From positions 1-64,000 of the forward strand of contig JALDYZ010000021.1 of the NCBI GenBank assembly GCA_030028905.1: 64,000 nucleotides of DNA, in the 5' to 3' direction. Positions 47,692 through 57,500 of the stretch are shown one piece after another. The position numbers and the translations under genes were made by a program. How positions within the stretch are numbered: the stretch's first letter is position 1; each line of letters starts with the position of its first letter. A model generated the notes under the pieces. It saw nothing but the letters and a program-made list of their open reading frames with translations. It did not search any database and was not told where the DNA came from. The stretch is from Ferirhizobium litorale (GTDB taxonomy: Bacteria > Pseudomonadota > Alphaproteobacteria > Rhizobiales > Rhizobiaceae).

Positions 47692-50532
47692 ATGACCAGG
47701 ACTGAAATCGAATTCTCCGAGCTCCTCGATGTCGCACAGTTGAAGGCCGAGTGCGATGCCATGGTGGGACAATTCGGGGCGGGGAGCGCGGAACTGCGTC
47801 CGGCCCTCCTCGCTGTTCTGAAGAAGGCCAGCCAGGAAGGCCGGCAGAAGGCGCGGGAGCTTCTCGCCATCGACGGCGGTGGCCGCAATTGCGCCCGCCG
47901 CATCTCGTGGCTGCAGGACCAACTGATCGCCATACTTTACGACCTCGTCGTCACCTACCTGTTTCCGAAGCAGAAGAATATCTTTGCCGTGACGGCAGTC
48001 GGCGGCTATGGCCGTGGGACGTTGGCGCCTGGTTCGGATATCGATCTGCTTTTCCTTCTTCCTTCCAAACAGCAGGACGGGACCCACAAGGCCGTCGAGT
48101 TCATGCTTTACATCCTCTGGGACATGGGCTTCAAGGTCGGGCATGCGACACGCAGCGTCGATGAATGCATCCGCTTGTCGAAGGGTGACATGACCATCCG
48201 GACCGCTATCCTCGAAAGTCGCTATATCTGCGGCCGAAAAGCTCTGGTTGACGAGTTGGAGAGCCGTTTCGACAAGGAGATCGTTACCGGCACCGGGCCG
48301 GAATTCATTGCCGCCAAGCTCGCCGAGCGCGACGAGCGCCATCGTAAGGCCGGGGATACGCGCTATCTCGTCGAGCCGAACGTCAAGGAAGGGAAGGGCG
48401 GCCTGCGCGATCTGCACACGCTCTTCTGGATCGCCAAATACTACTACCACATCCGCGACTCCGCCGAGTTGGTAAAGCTCGGCGTACTCTCCCGGCACGA
48501 ATGGCATGTGTTCGAGAAGGCTGACGATTTCCTCTGGGCGGTGCGCTGCCACATGCATTTCCTCACCGGCAAGGCCGAGGAAAGGCTGTCCTTCGACATC
48601 CAGCCGGAGATTGCCGAGAGTCTCGACTATCACAAACGACCGGGCCTTTCGGCCGTCGAACGTTTCATGAAACACTACTTCCTGGTCGCGAAAGATGTCG
48701 GCGACCTGACGCGCATCTTCTGTGCTGCACTCGAGGACCAGCAGGCCAAGGAGGCCCCGGGGCTGGCGGCGGTCATCGGCCGCTTTGCCAACCGGACGCG
48801 AAAACTTCCCGGCTCGCTGGAATTCGTCAACGATCGCGGGCGCATTGCCCTTGCCGATCCCGACGTCTTCAAGCGCGATCCGGTCAGCATCATCCGGCTC
48901 TTTCACATGGCCGATATCCACGGCCTGGAGTTTCACCCGGATGCTCTGAAGGGCGTCACCCGTTCGCTCTCGCTGATCGACAACCAGCTACGCGAAAACG
49001 AGGAAGCCAACCGGCTGTTCCTGGCGATCCTGACGTCGCCACGCGACCCCGCCCTCATGCTGCGTCGCATGAACGAGGCTGGCGTGCTTGGTCGCTTCAT
49101 TCCGGAGTTCGGTCGCATCGTCTCGATGATGCAGTTCAACATGTATCATCACTATACCGTCGATGAGCATCTCATTCGCACGGTCGAGGTGCTCTCCGAG
49201 ATCGACAAGGGGAAGGCGGACGACCTCCATCCGCTGGCAAACAAGCTGATGCCGGGCATCGAAGATCGCGAGGCGCTTTATGTCGCCGTTCTCTTCCACG
49301 ATGTTGCCAAGGGCCGGCAGGAGGATCATTCGATCGCCGGTGCGAAGATAGCGCGCAAGCTCTGCGCCCGATTCGGTATGTCGCTCAAGCGCACCGAGCT
49401 GGTTTCCTGGCTTATCGAGCAACACCTGCTGATGTCGATGGTCGCCCAGACCCGCGACCTCAACGACCGCAAGACGATCACCGATTTTGCCGAAAAGGTA
49501 CAGTCGCTCGAGCGCCTGAAGATGCTGCTTGTCCTGACAATCTGCGATATTCGCGCGGTTGGCCCCGGCGTGTGGAATGGTTGGAAGGGGCAATTGCTGC
49601 GCACGCTCTACTACGAGACCGAACTGTTGCTCGCGGGCGGGTTCTCCGAGGTATCGCGCAAGGAAAGGGCGGTACAGGCGCAGACCGCGCTGAGGGATGC
49701 CCTGATCGGTTGGAGCGAGAAGGACCGCAAGACCTATAGCAAGCTTCACTACCAGCCCTATCTCCTGTCGGTGCCGATCGAGGACCAGGTGCGCCACGCG
49801 CAGTTCATCCGCGAAGCAGACAAGAAGGGGCAGGCGCTGGCCACCGTGGTGCGCACCGATTCCTTCCGGGCGATCACCGAGATCACGGTGCTCTCGCCTG
49901 ACCATCCACGTCTGGTGGCCGTCATAGCCGGGGCGTGTGCAGCCGCCGGTGCCAACATCGTCGACGCGCAGATATTTACCACCTCGGACGGCCGGGCGCT
50001 CGATACGATCCTCGTCAACCGCGAGTTCCCGAACGACGAGGATGAATTGCGTCGCGCTGCCACGATCGGCAAGATGATCGAGGACGTCCTTTCCGGTCGC
50101 AAGCGCTTGCCGGAAGTGATCGCCACGCGCGCCAGATCGCGGCGGAAGAAGAGCGCTTTCACGGTCGTGCCGCATGTGACGATCTCCAATTCACTGTCCA
50201 ACAAGTTCACCGTCATCGAGGTCGAGTGCCTCGACCGCGTGGGCCTGCTTTCCGAAATCACCGCAATGTTGGCGGATTTGTCGATCGATATTGCCAGCGC
50301 CCGCATTACCACCTTTGGCGAAAAGGTGATCGATACGTTCTACGTCACCGACCTGATCGGGCAGAAGATCGTCAATGACAACAGGCGCGCACACATCGTT
50401 GCACGGCTGAAGGCGGTCATGGGCGGCGAGGTGGACGAACTGCGCGAAGGCATGCCGCAGGGCATCATCGCGCCCGCCGGCTTGCGGGTGGCGAGCGCCC
50501 CGAAGAAGGTCAAGGTCACATCGGGCCAATGA
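47692..50532 (+). CDS. glnD: Bifunctional uridylyltransferase/uridylyl-removing enzyme GlnD
   Basis: GlnD senses glutamine and adds or removes UMP on the PII proteins GlnB/GlnK, setting NtrBC and glutamine synthetase activity. The 946-residue protein has the nucleotidyltransferase motif [19 protein letters not shown], the HD domain for UMP removal (VLFHDVAKG, with HSIAGAKIA) and two C-terminal ACT domains (about 730-920). ATG 47692 gives a family-like length; a GTG at 47626 adds 22 atypical residues that span a hairpin. It is followed by murJ after 16 bp. Confidence 0.95.
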   Translation: MTRTEIEFSELLDVAQLKAECDAMVGQFGAGSAELRPALLAVLKKASQEGRQKARELLAIDGGGRNCARRISWLQDQLIAILYDLVVTYLFPKQKNIFAVTAVGGYGRGTLAPGSDIDLLFLLPSKQQDGTHKAVEFMLYILWDMGFKVGHATRSVDECIRLSKGDMTIRTAILESRYICGRKALVDELESRFDKEIVTGTGPEFIAAKLAERDERHRKAGDTRYLVEPNVKEGKGGLRDLHTLFWIAKYYYHIRDSAELVKLGVLSRHEWHVFEKADDFLWAVRCHMHFLTGKAEERLSFDIQPEIAESLDYHKRPGLSAVERFMKHYFLVAKDVGDLTRIFCAALEDQQAKEAPGLAAVIGRFANRTRKLPGSLEFVNDRGRIALADPDVFKRDPVSIIRLFHMADIHGLEFHPDALKGVTRSLSLIDNQLRENEEANRLFLAILTSPRDPALMLRRMNEAGVLGRFIPEFGRIVSMMQFNMYHHYTVDEHLIRTVEVLSEIDKGKADDLHPLANKLMPGIEDREALYVAVLFHDVAKGRQEDHSIAGAKIARKLCARFGMSLKRTELVSWLIEQHLLMSMVAQTRDLNDRKTITDFAEKVQSLERLKMLLVLTICDIRAVGPGVWNGWKGQLLRTLYYETELLLAGGFSEVSRKERAVQAQTALRDALIGWSEKDRKTYSKLHYQPYLLSVPIEDQVRHAQFIREADKKGQALATVVRTDSFRAITEITVLSPDHPRLVAVIAGACAAAGANIVDAQIFTTSDGRALDTILVNREFPNDEDELRRAATIGKMIEDVLSGRKRLPEVIATRARSRRKKSAFTVVPHVTISNSLSNKFTVIEVECLDRVGLLSEITAMLADLSIDIASARITTFGEKVIDTFYVTDLIGQKIVNDNRRAHIVARLKAVMGGEVDELREGMPQGIIAPAGLRVASAPKKVKVTSGQ

Positions 50533-50548
50533 GGATGAATTTCGAAGC

Positions 50549-52144
50549 ATGAGCCTGGTCAGGAAATTCGCAACCGTCGGCGGCGCCACGCTCGGAAGCC
50601 GCATGTTCGGCTTCGTCCGTGAGACCATGATGGCGGCGGCGCTTGGTACCGGTCCCATGGCAGATGTCTTCTATGCGGCCTTCCGGTTTCCCAACCTCTT
50701 CCGCCGGCTTTTCGCCGAGGGTGCGTTCAACGCCGCCTTCGTGCCGCTCTTTTCCAAGGAAATCGAAACCCACGGGATCGACGGCGCCAAGCGCTTTTCC
50801 GAAGAAGTGTTCGGCGTCCTCTTCTCGGTTTTGTTGCTGCTGACGATCGTCATGCAGCTTATGATGCCGCTGCTGGTGACCTGGATCATCGCGCCCGGAT
50901 TTGCCAGCGATCCGGAAAAGTTCTCGATCACGGTCCGCATGGCGATCGTGATGTTTCCCTATCTGATGTGCATGTCGCTGACGGCGATGATGAGCGGCAT
51001 GCTAAATTCGCTTCACCATTTCTTCGCGGCGGCCATTGCACCGGTATTCCTCAACCTGGTGATGATTGCGGCTCTCGCATACTCGCTCTGGGCGGGGTCG
51101 GATCCGCTGACGACGGGTTGGTACCTTTCCTGGGGTGTCCTGGTTGCGGGCGTGCTGCAGCTTGCCGTCGTCTATGGCGGGGTCCGACACGCCGGAATGA
51201 GCATCGGCTTCAAGTTTCCGCGCTTCACGCCAAATGTGAAACGCCTGCTTGTACTGGCCATACCTGCGGCGGTGACCGGTGGTATCACTCAGATCAACCA
51301 GTTGGTCGGCCAGGCGATTGCCTCCGGCAAGGAAGGTGCGATCGCGGCTTTGCAGTATGCCGATCGCATCTACCAGCTGCCGCTCGGCGTCGTCGGCGTG
51401 GCGGTCGGGGTGGTGCTGCTGCCCGAACTGTCCAGGGCGCTGAAGGGCGGGCACCTGAAGGAAGCCGGCAACCTGCAGAACCGCTCCATAGAATTCGTTC
51501 TCTTCTTGACATTGCCCGCCGCGGCGGCGCTCTGGGTGCTGTCCGACGAAATCATCCGGGTGCTGTATGAGCGCGGCGCCTTCAACGAGCACAATACCGC
51601 CATCGTCGGCGGCATTTTGGCGATCTACGGCCTCGGGCTGCCGGCCTTCGTGCTGATCAAGGCGCTGCAGCCGGGGTTCTATGCCCGCGAGGATACCCGC
51701 ACGCCTATGAAGTTCACGGGCATTTCCGTTGCCGTCAACATGGGCCTGGCGCTCTCGCTCTTTCCCATCTTCGCCGAACGAGGCATTGCGATTGCCGAAG
51801 CGACCGCCGGGTGGATTTCCACCGGTCTGCTGTTTTTCACCCTGTTGTGGCGGGGGCATCTCGTCTGGGAATGGACGCTCGCTCGCCGGACGGCGCTGCT
51901 CGTCGTCGCGAGCGCCGTCATGGCCTTCGCGCTTGACTATTTGTCAAAGCGCTGGAGCGATTGGCTTGCGCCGCAGGCAACCCTTCTCACCCAGGTGATG
52001 GCAATCGGCGCGCTGATCGCAATCTCCATGCTGATCTATTTCAGCCTCGCTTTCCTGATCGGCGGCGCGGATATCGGCATGATCCGTCGCAATCTCAAGC
52101 GCAAGCGGGCGCCCGCTCCGGAGACCGGGGGGACCGATGGCTGA
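50549..52144 (+). CDS. murJ: Lipid II flippase MurJ
   Basis: MurJ moves lipid II across the inner membrane for peptidoglycan synthesis. The 531-residue protein has about 14 hydrophobic segments and the MVF-family start ATVGGATLGSRMFGFVRE, with RFPNLFRRLFAEGAFNAAFVP carrying the conserved arginines of the central cavity. The glnD-murJ pairing is widespread in alphaproteobacteria. A VOC gene overlaps its stop by eight bases. Confidence 0.96.
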   Translation: MSLVRKFATVGGATLGSRMFGFVRETMMAAALGTGPMADVFYAAFRFPNLFRRLFAEGAFNAAFVPLFSKEIETHGIDGAKRFSEEVFGVLFSVLLLLTIVMQLMMPLLVTWIIAPGFASDPEKFSITVRMAIVMFPYLMCMSLTAMMSGMLNSLHHFFAAAIAPVFLNLVMIAALAYSLWAGSDPLTTGWYLSWGVLVAGVLQLAVVYGGVRHAGMSIGFKFPRFTPNVKRLLVLAIPAAVTGGITQINQLVGQAIASGKEGAIAALQYADRIYQLPLGVVGVAVGVVLLPELSRALKGGHLKEAGNLQNRSIEFVLFLTLPAAAALWVLSDEIIRVLYERGAFNEHNTAIVGGILAIYGLGLPAFVLIKALQPGFYAREDTRTPMKFTGISVAVNMGLALSLFPIFAERGIAIAEATAGWISTGLLFFTLLWRGHLVWEWTLARRTALLVVASAVMAFALDYLSKRWSDWLAPQATLLTQVMAIGALIAISMLIYFSLAFLIGGADIGMIRRNLKRKRAPAPETGGTDG

Positions 52145-52565
52145 CGGCGGGCACCAAATCGCACAGGCTCTGTTTCTGGTCGCGCTTGTCGTCGACGACT
52201 ACGATCGCGCACTCGCGCACTATTGCGGCACTCTCGATTTTGATTGCCTGCAGGACCAGTGGCTGGAGGACGGAAAGCGATGGTTGGTCGTCAAGCCGAA
52301 GGGCGGGGCGGGAGCAGCACTTCTGCTCGCCAAGGCGGAAGGCGCAGACCAGATTGCGGCGATCGGCAACCAAGCCGGCGGCCGCGTAGGCTTCTTCCTG
52401 CAGACGGATAATTTCGCTCGTGACCACGCGGCGATGAAGCAGCGCGGCGTGCAGTTCATCGAGGAACCGCGCCGCGAAGAATATGGCACGGTCGCGGTTT
52501 TCAGGGATCGCTATGGCAATCGCTGGGATTTGATCGAGCATGGAGTGCGGCCCGGAGCCACTTGA
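52137..52565 (+). CDS. VOC-family (glyoxalase-like) protein
   Basis: This 142-residue protein has one vicinal-oxygen-chelate pair: [20 protein letters not shown] at the start and [17 protein letters not shown] at the end, where the glutamate is a likely metal ligand. The substrate is unknown. It overlaps the end of murJ by eight bases, so it is translated from the same message. It is unrelated in close sequence to the VOC gene at 25487. Confidence 0.87.
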   Translation: MADGGHQIAQALFLVALVVDDYDRALAHYCGTLDFDCLQDQWLEDGKRWLVVKPKGGAGAALLLAKAEGADQIAAIGNQAGGRVGFFLQTDNFARDHAAMKQRGVQFIEEPRREEYGTVAVFRDRYGNRWDLIEHGVRPGAT

Positions 52566-52657
52566 TTGCCGGTCGTCCGCCGTGCATAAGCGCCGACTGG
52601 AAGAATTTGCAGTATTTACGGGTCAGGCCTTCCACCAGCCTGTTTTTGAGGACCACA

Positions 52658-53722
52658 ATGAACGAATTCAAGCCGCTTGTTTTTTCCGGTGTCCAGCCGA
52701 CGGGCAATCTCCATCTCGGCAACTATCTTGGAGCCATCCGCAAGTTCGTGGCCTTGCAGGAAGAAAACGACTGTATCTATTGCGTCGTCGACCTGCACTC
52801 GATCACTGCGCAATTAGTCCATGACGACCTGCGCGGCCAGATCCGCTCGATTGCGGCAGCCTTCATCGCCTCCGGCATCGATCCGGAAAAGCACATCGTC
52901 TTCAACCAGTCGGCCGTGCCACAGCATGCCGAACTCGCTTGGATCTTCAACTGTGTCGCGCGCATCGGCTGGATGAACCGCATGACCCAGTTCAAGGACA
53001 AGGCCGGCAAGGACCGCGAAAACGCCTCGCTCGGCCTGCTTGCCTATCCGAGCCTGATGGCGGCCGACATTCTGGTCTATCGCGCCACCCACGTGCCGGT
53101 CGGCGACGATCAGAAGCAGCACCTCGAACTCACGCGCGACATCGCCCAGAAGTTCAACATCGACTTCCAGGATCACATCCGCCAGGCCGGCGTCGGTGTG
53201 GACATCGTTGTCGGCGAAGAGCCGATCCACGCCTACTTCCCGCCGGTCGAGCCGCTGATTGGCGGTGCCACGACGCGCGTCATGTCGCTGCGCGATGGTA
53301 CCAAGAAGATGTCGAAGTCCGATCCCTCGGACCTGTCGCGCATCAACCTGATGGACGACGCCGAAACCATCGCCAAGAAAATCCGCAAGGCCAAGACCGA
53401 TCCGGATGCGCTGCCGAGCGAAGTGGAAGGCCTTCAGGGCCGACCCGAGGCGGACAACCTTGTCGGCATCTTTGCGGCACTGACCGACAAGTCCAAGGAA
53501 GACGTGCTGACGGACTTCGGCGGCCAGCAGTTCTCGGTGTTCAAGCCGGCGCTCATCGAGCTCGCGGTCTCGGTCCTGTCGCCGATCACCGACGAGATGC
53601 GTCGCCTCATGGGCGATACTAGCCACATCGATGCGATCCTTCGCAAGGGCGGCGAACGCGCCCGCGCCCGCGCTGAGAAGACCATGAAGGAAGTTCGCGA
53701 CATCATCGGTTTCCTGCAGTAA
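52658..53722 (+). CDS. trpS: Tryptophanyl-tRNA synthetase
   Basis: TrpS charges tRNA-Trp. The 354-residue class I enzyme has the HIGH-type motif [35 protein letters not shown] in the tryptophan/ATP site and [10 protein letters not shown] (KMSKS loop). GAGGA five bases before ATG 52658 sets the start; a longer frame from 52562 overlaps the VOC gene. A perfect hairpin follows. Confidence 0.97.
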   Translation: MNEFKPLVFSGVQPTGNLHLGNYLGAIRKFVALQEENDCIYCVVDLHSITAQLVHDDLRGQIRSIAAAFIASGIDPEKHIVFNQSAVPQHAELAWIFNCVARIGWMNRMTQFKDKAGKDRENASLGLLAYPSLMAADILVYRATHVPVGDDQKQHLELTRDIAQKFNIDFQDHIRQAGVGVDIVVGEEPIHAYFPPVEPLIGGATTRVMSLRDGTKKMSKSDPSDLSRINLMDDAETIAKKIRKAKTDPDALPSEVEGLQGRPEADNLVGIFAALTDKSKEDVLTDFGGQQFSVFKPALIELAVSVLSPITDEMRRLMGDTSHIDAILRKGGERARARAEKTMKEVRDIIGFLQ

Positions 53723-53740
53723 GCTCGCCGATAAATCCCA

Positions 53741-53764
53741 CAGCGGCTCCTGGGGGAGCCGCTG
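53741..53764 (+). terminator. Hairpin after trpS
   Basis: A perfect 10-bp stem (CAGCGGCTCC with GGAGCCGCTG) and a 4-base loop lie 18 bp after the trpS stop. No clear T run follows, so termination may be partial. Confidence 0.55.
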
Positions 53765-53797
53765 GACTCATTGTTACATCAAGGGCAGAATCGCTCC

Positions 53798-54289
53798 ATG
53801 GTATCGAAGCGTCTATCCCGTCTCGAAGGCCATCGCCGCAAGTTCATGGCGGTCATCGACGACACCCCGGAATGCCAGCGAGCGGTTCACTACGCCGGTC
53901 GGCGGGCGAAGAATTCCAACGGCGGACTGGTTCTCCTCTATGTCATCTCCGATGCTGATTTCCAGCAATGGCTCGGCGTCGAGGAGATCATGCGCGCCGA
54001 GGCGCGCCAGGAGGCAGAGGCAACGTTGGCCAAAACTGCACAAATCGTACGCGAGACGATCGGTATCGAACCTGAGATGGTGATCTGCGAGGGATCGGCG
54101 ACCGAGCAGATCCACCGAGTGATCGAAGAGGACAGGGATATCGCCATTCTGGTACTGGCGGCCGGATCTGCCAAGGATGGCCCTGGTCCCCTCGTCTCAT
54201 CGATCGCTGGTCGCGCGGCTGCCTTCCCGATCCCCGTCACGGTTCTGCCCGAAACGCTTACCAACGAGGAAATCGACGCCCTGTGCTGA
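53798..54289 (+). CDS. Universal stress protein (UspA family)
   Basis: The 163-residue protein has the Usp alpha/beta fold: FMAVIDDTPECQRAVHYAGR at the start, ALVLYVISDADF-like strand 2 (GGLVLLYVI) and VLAAGSAKDGPGPLVSSIAG near the nucleotide loop. The usual G-x2-G-x9-G-S/T ATP motif is only partly kept, so nucleotide binding is uncertain. The start at 53798 is preferred over a TTG at 53771. It lies between trpS and the nfuA-like gene. Confidence 0.87.
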   Translation: MVSKRLSRLEGHRRKFMAVIDDTPECQRAVHYAGRRAKNSNGGLVLLYVISDADFQQWLGVEEIMRAEARQEAEATLAKTAQIVRETIGIEPEMVICEGSATEQIHRVIEEDRDIAILVLAAGSAKDGPGPLVSSIAGRAAAFPIPVTVLPETLTNEEIDALC

Positions 54290-54399
54290 AGCGCGCGCGT
54301 TAGGGGTCTTGAACCTTGCTTGCAAACGCCTTACTTTCTTTTGAAACATTCTAAAGAAGATTTCTGCGGCGCCCATTGGCCCGCCACAAGGAGAAGACG

Positions 54400-54963
54400 A
54401 TGTTCATCCAGACCGAAGCCACGCCCAACCCGGCGACGCTGAAGTTCCTGCCGGGCAAGGTCGTGCTTGAGAACGGGACCGCGGAATTCCGCAATCCCGA
54501 GGAAGCCGCCGTTTCTCCGCTGGCCTCTCGTATATTCTCGGTTCCCGGCGTGACTGCGGTGTTTTTCGGCTACGACTTCGTGACCGTCACGAAGGAAGGC
54601 CAGGAATGGCCACACCTCAAACCGGCCATCCTTGGTTCGATCATGGAGCATTTCATGTCCGGCGCGCCGATCATGGGTGCGTCTGCAGGACTTGGCGACC
54701 AGGACGAAGAGAGCGAGTTTTTCGACGAGGGCGACGAGACCATCGTGGCTACGATCAAGGAGTTGCTGGAAACACGCGTTCGGCCGGCGGTTGCCCAGGA
54801 TGGCGGCGACATCACGTTCAAAGGTTTCAAGGACGGCAAGGTCTATCTCAACATGAAGGGAGCCTGCTCGGGTTGCCCGTCTTCGACCGCGACGCTGAAG
54901 CATGGTGTGCAGAACCTGCTGCGGCATTTTGTTCCGGAAGTACAGGAAGTCGAGGCAGTCTGA
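54400..54963 (+). CDS. NifU-like iron-sulfur carrier protein (Nfu family)
   Basis: Nfu proteins carry 4Fe-4S clusters to target enzymes. The 187-residue protein has an N-terminal Nfu_N domain (MFIQTEATPNPATLKFLPG) and a C-terminal NifU-like domain with GACSGCPSSTATLK, whose CxxC binds a bridging cluster between two subunits. AAGGAG precedes ATG 54400. It is upstream of tsaB with a 25-bp gap. Confidence 0.93.
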   Translation: MFIQTEATPNPATLKFLPGKVVLENGTAEFRNPEEAAVSPLASRIFSVPGVTAVFFGYDFVTVTKEGQEWPHLKPAILGSIMEHFMSGAPIMGASAGLGDQDEESEFFDEGDETIVATIKELLETRVRPAVAQDGGDITFKGFKDGKVYLNMKGACSGCPSSTATLKHGVQNLLRHFVPEVQEVEAV

Positions 54964-54988
54964 TTGTGGCGGTCGTGGGGCTGACGAC

Positions 54989-55648
54989 ATGATCGTTCTG
55001 GCTATGGATACGGCCGGGCCCGATTGCTCGGCCGCACTGTATGATACCAATGCCGATGCCATCCTTGCCGAGGTCACAGAGAACATCGGCATCGGCCATG
55101 CCGAAAAACTGATGGGCATCATCGACCGGGCGCTGGCGGCAGCCGATGTCGAGTTGGGTGCGATCGATCGCCTTGCGGTCACGGTCGGACCTGGCTCATT
55201 CACCGGCATCCGTGTCGGCGTGGCGGCGGCGCGCGGCTTTGCCTTGTCGCTGGGCATCCCCGCGGTCGGTGTCACGACGCTGCAAGTTCTGGCGGAAACG
55301 ACCACTGAACGCCGTGCGGACGGCCCCGTAATTGCGGCGATGGACGCCAAGCGCGGCGAAGTCTACATCCAGCCCTTCGATGCAACGGGTGTCGCCATAG
55401 GTCGCCCGCAACTGCGTGCACTTTCCGAAGCCATCTCCATGGTTGCCGGGTTTGACGGGGTGGTGACAGGCTCCGCTGCTCCGCTTCTGCGTGGCGAAGA
55501 TCAGGCTGGAGAGCGGGATCGTTTTCCCATATCCATAGTGGCTCGACTCGGTGCCGCCGTAGACCTCGGCGGCGGCTCGCCAAGCCCGCTTTATCTGCGC
55601 GGACCCGACGCCAAGCCACAGGCGGGGTTTGCAATTCCCAGGATCTGA
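54989..55648 (+). CDS. tsaB: tRNA threonylcarbamoyladenosine biosynthesis protein TsaB
   Basis: TsaB is the non-catalytic partner of TsaD in making t6A37 of ANN-decoding tRNAs. The 219-residue protein has the ASKHA-fold start VLAMDTAGPDCSAALYD, GHAEKLMGIIDRAL and VTVGPGSFTGIRVGVAAARG. The start at 54989 follows the nfuA-like stop closely, and rimI begins two bases after the tsaB stop, which is the common tsaB-rimI pair. Confidence 0.94.
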   Translation: MIVLAMDTAGPDCSAALYDTNADAILAEVTENIGIGHAEKLMGIIDRALAAADVELGAIDRLAVTVGPGSFTGIRVGVAAARGFALSLGIPAVGVTTLQVLAETTTERRADGPVIAAMDAKRGEVYIQPFDATGVAIGRPQLRALSEAISMVAGFDGVVTGSAAPLLRGEDQAGERDRFPISIVARLGAAVDLGGGSPSPLYLRGPDAKPQAGFAIPRI

Positions 55649-55650
55649 CC

Positions 55651-56145
55651 ATGCTTGAATCCTACCTCTCCAGAAAGCCCGAATTCGAGATCGTAGCGAT
55701 GGAGAGTGAGGATTGCCCGGCGGTAGCCGACCTGCACGGCGAGCGCTTTGCTCGCCCGTGGGGCGATGGCGAGATTCACGGTCTCCTGATGCAGCCGTCC
55801 GTCTACGGCTTCGTGGCGCGACAGACGAACGGAATTTTCAAGCAGCCTCTCTCAGGCTTCGTCCTTGCCCGGGAAGTAGCGGGTGAGGCCGAGATCCTCA
55901 CTATCGCCGTTAACGCCAAGCTCTCGCGTTCAGGCCTCGGGTGGCGGCTGATGCAGGCAGCGCTGCGGGAGGCGGAAGTCCGCGGCGGAGAGAGCATGTT
56001 CCTTGAGGTCGAGGAGGGCAACGCCGCCGCTCTTGGCCTCTATCGAAAACTTGGTTTCGCGAAAGTTGGGGAGCGCTCCGCATATTACGCCGACAAGAAC
56101 GGCGTCCGGTCGACGGCGCTTGTCATGAAGCGTGATCTTCGCTAG
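55651..56145 (+). CDS. rimI: Ribosomal protein S18 alanine N-acetyltransferase (RimI)
   Basis: RimI acetylates the N-terminal alanine of ribosomal protein S18. The 164-residue GNAT protein has ILTIAVNAKLSRSGLGWRLM (acetyl-CoA loop, with RSGLG in place of the more usual RGxGxG) and LEVEEGNAAALGLYRKLGF, a hallmark of RimI. It is coupled to tsaB. Confidence 0.93.
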   Translation: MLESYLSRKPEFEIVAMESEDCPAVADLHGERFARPWGDGEIHGLLMQPSVYGFVARQTNGIFKQPLSGFVLAREVAGEAEILTIAVNAKLSRSGLGWRLMQAALREAEVRGGESMFLEVEEGNAAALGLYRKLGFAKVGERSAYYADKNGVRSTALVMKRDLR

Positions 56146-56191
56146 TTCCGTTGTCCTGAACTGATTAAAATACCTGAGGAAAGCGGACGTC

Positions 56192-56620
56192 ATGGCAGAC
56201 CTTGCGAAATCGCTGGAGGAGCTTTGTGCCGAACGCGGCATGCGCATGACCGAGCAGCGCAAGGTGATCGCGCGCATCCTGGAGGAGTCGGAAGACCATC
56301 CGGATGTGGAGGAACTTTATAGGCGTTCGGTCAAGGTCGACGCCAAGATTTCGATCTCCACTGTGTATCGCACGGTCAAGCTGTTCGAGGATGCGGGCAT
56401 CATCGAGCGCCACGAGTTTCGCGACGGTCGTGCACGCTATGAAACAGTTCCCGAGGAGCATCACGATCATCTGATCGACCTCAAGACGGGCACTGTCATC
56501 GAGTTCCATTCGCCGGAAATCGAGGCCCTGCAGGAGCGCATCGCCCGCGAATACGGTTTTAAGCTGGTCGATCACCGGCTTGAGCTCTATGGCGTGCCGC
56601 TCAAAAAAGACGAGCGCTGA
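56192..56620 (+). CDS. mur: Fur-family regulator, probably the manganese regulator Mur
   Basis: The 142-residue protein is a Fur-type repressor with a winged helix (RMTEQRKVIARILEESEDHP, then ISISTVYRTVKLFEDAGII) and a dimerisation/metal domain containing EEHHDHLIDLKTG and IEFHSPEIE. No CxxC zinc pair is present. In rhizobia the Fur homologue of this type responds to manganese (Mur) and represses the sitABCD/mntH uptake genes, with RirA taking over iron control. The assignment to Mur rests on that knowledge. olsA follows 30 bp downstream. Confidence 0.88.
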   Translation: MADLAKSLEELCAERGMRMTEQRKVIARILEESEDHPDVEELYRRSVKVDAKISISTVYRTVKLFEDAGIIERHEFRDGRARYETVPEEHHDHLIDLKTGTVIEFHSPEIEALQERIAREYGFKLVDHRLELYGVPLKKDER

Positions 56621-56650
56621 CGCGATGCCGGCAGCCGGGGGCGCGATTCG

Positions 56651-57448
56651 ATGATCACGTGGCTGCGGATCGGCTTCGTCGCTTTCGCAATCTCTGCACT
56701 GACCCTCGTGCTGGCTCCGGTCCAACTGGCAAGCCTGGCGCTTGATCTGAAGCTCCGTCGCCGTATTCCCCGCCTGTGGCACCGCATTGTCGTCAGGTTG
56801 GTCGGCTTGCGCATTCATGTCCACGGCGAGATTGACCGGCGTCGACCGCTGCTGATCGCTGCCAATCATGCGTCCTGGAAGGACATCATGGTGCTCGGCG
56901 CGATTGCCGATGTCGTCTTCATCGCGAAATCGGATGTCCGGCAATGGCCTGTGTTCGGGGCGCTCGCAAAGATGCAGAAGAGCATCTTCGTCGAGCGCGA
57001 ACAGAAGCGCAGGGCAGGCGACCAGGTCAACGAGATCGCGACCCGCCTCGCCGACGGCGAGATCGTGGTGCTGTTTCCCGAGGGAACGACGTCGGACGGC
57101 AACCGCCTGCTGGAGGTCAAGTCGTCGCTATTCGGTGCAGCCGCTTCCGCCGTGCCCCATTCGCCCGCCGGCGTGGTGCATGTGCAGCCGGTAGCAATCG
57201 CCTATACGCGCATCCATGGGGTCGCCATGGGCCGTTACCATCGGCCGGTGGCATCCTGGCCGGGAGACATCGGGCTACTCCCGCATCTCGTGGGCGTCCT
57301 GAAGGCTGGTGCGCTGGATGTCGACGTTCATTTCGGCGCGACGATCGACTACGATGCGCAAAGCAAGCGCAAGGAAGTCAGCGCCGTCGTCGAGCATCGC
57401 ATCCGTCGAATGCTCGTCAGCCAGTTGCGCGGGCGTTCCGTTGCCTGA
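56651..57448 (+). CDS. olsA: Lyso-ornithine lipid O-acyltransferase OlsA (PlsC family)
   Basis: OlsA adds the second fatty acid to lyso-ornithine lipid. The 265-residue membrane-bound acyltransferase has an N-terminal hydrophobic segment and the PlsC motifs NHASWKDIMVL (HxxxxD) and LFPEGTTSDG. The PlsC fold alone would also fit a glycerophosphate acyltransferase; the position between mur and miaB, where Sinorhizobium olsA lies, and the presence of olsB nearby support OlsA. GGGGG lies about 8 bases before the ATG. Confidence 0.82.
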   Translation: MITWLRIGFVAFAISALTLVLAPVQLASLALDLKLRRRIPRLWHRIVVRLVGLRIHVHGEIDRRRPLLIAANHASWKDIMVLGAIADVVFIAKSDVRQWPVFGALAKMQKSIFVEREQKRRAGDQVNEIATRLADGEIVVLFPEGTTSDGNRLLEVKSSLFGAAASAVPHSPAGVVHVQPVAIAYTRIHGVAMGRYHRPVASWPGDIGLLPHLVGVLKAGALDVDVHFGATIDYDAQSKRKEVSAVVEHRIRRMLVSQLRGRSVA

Positions 57449-57500
57449 TCGCGGCGCATTTTTAGTTTCAACTGCTCCGAAAAACCTCTAAATAGCGGCC

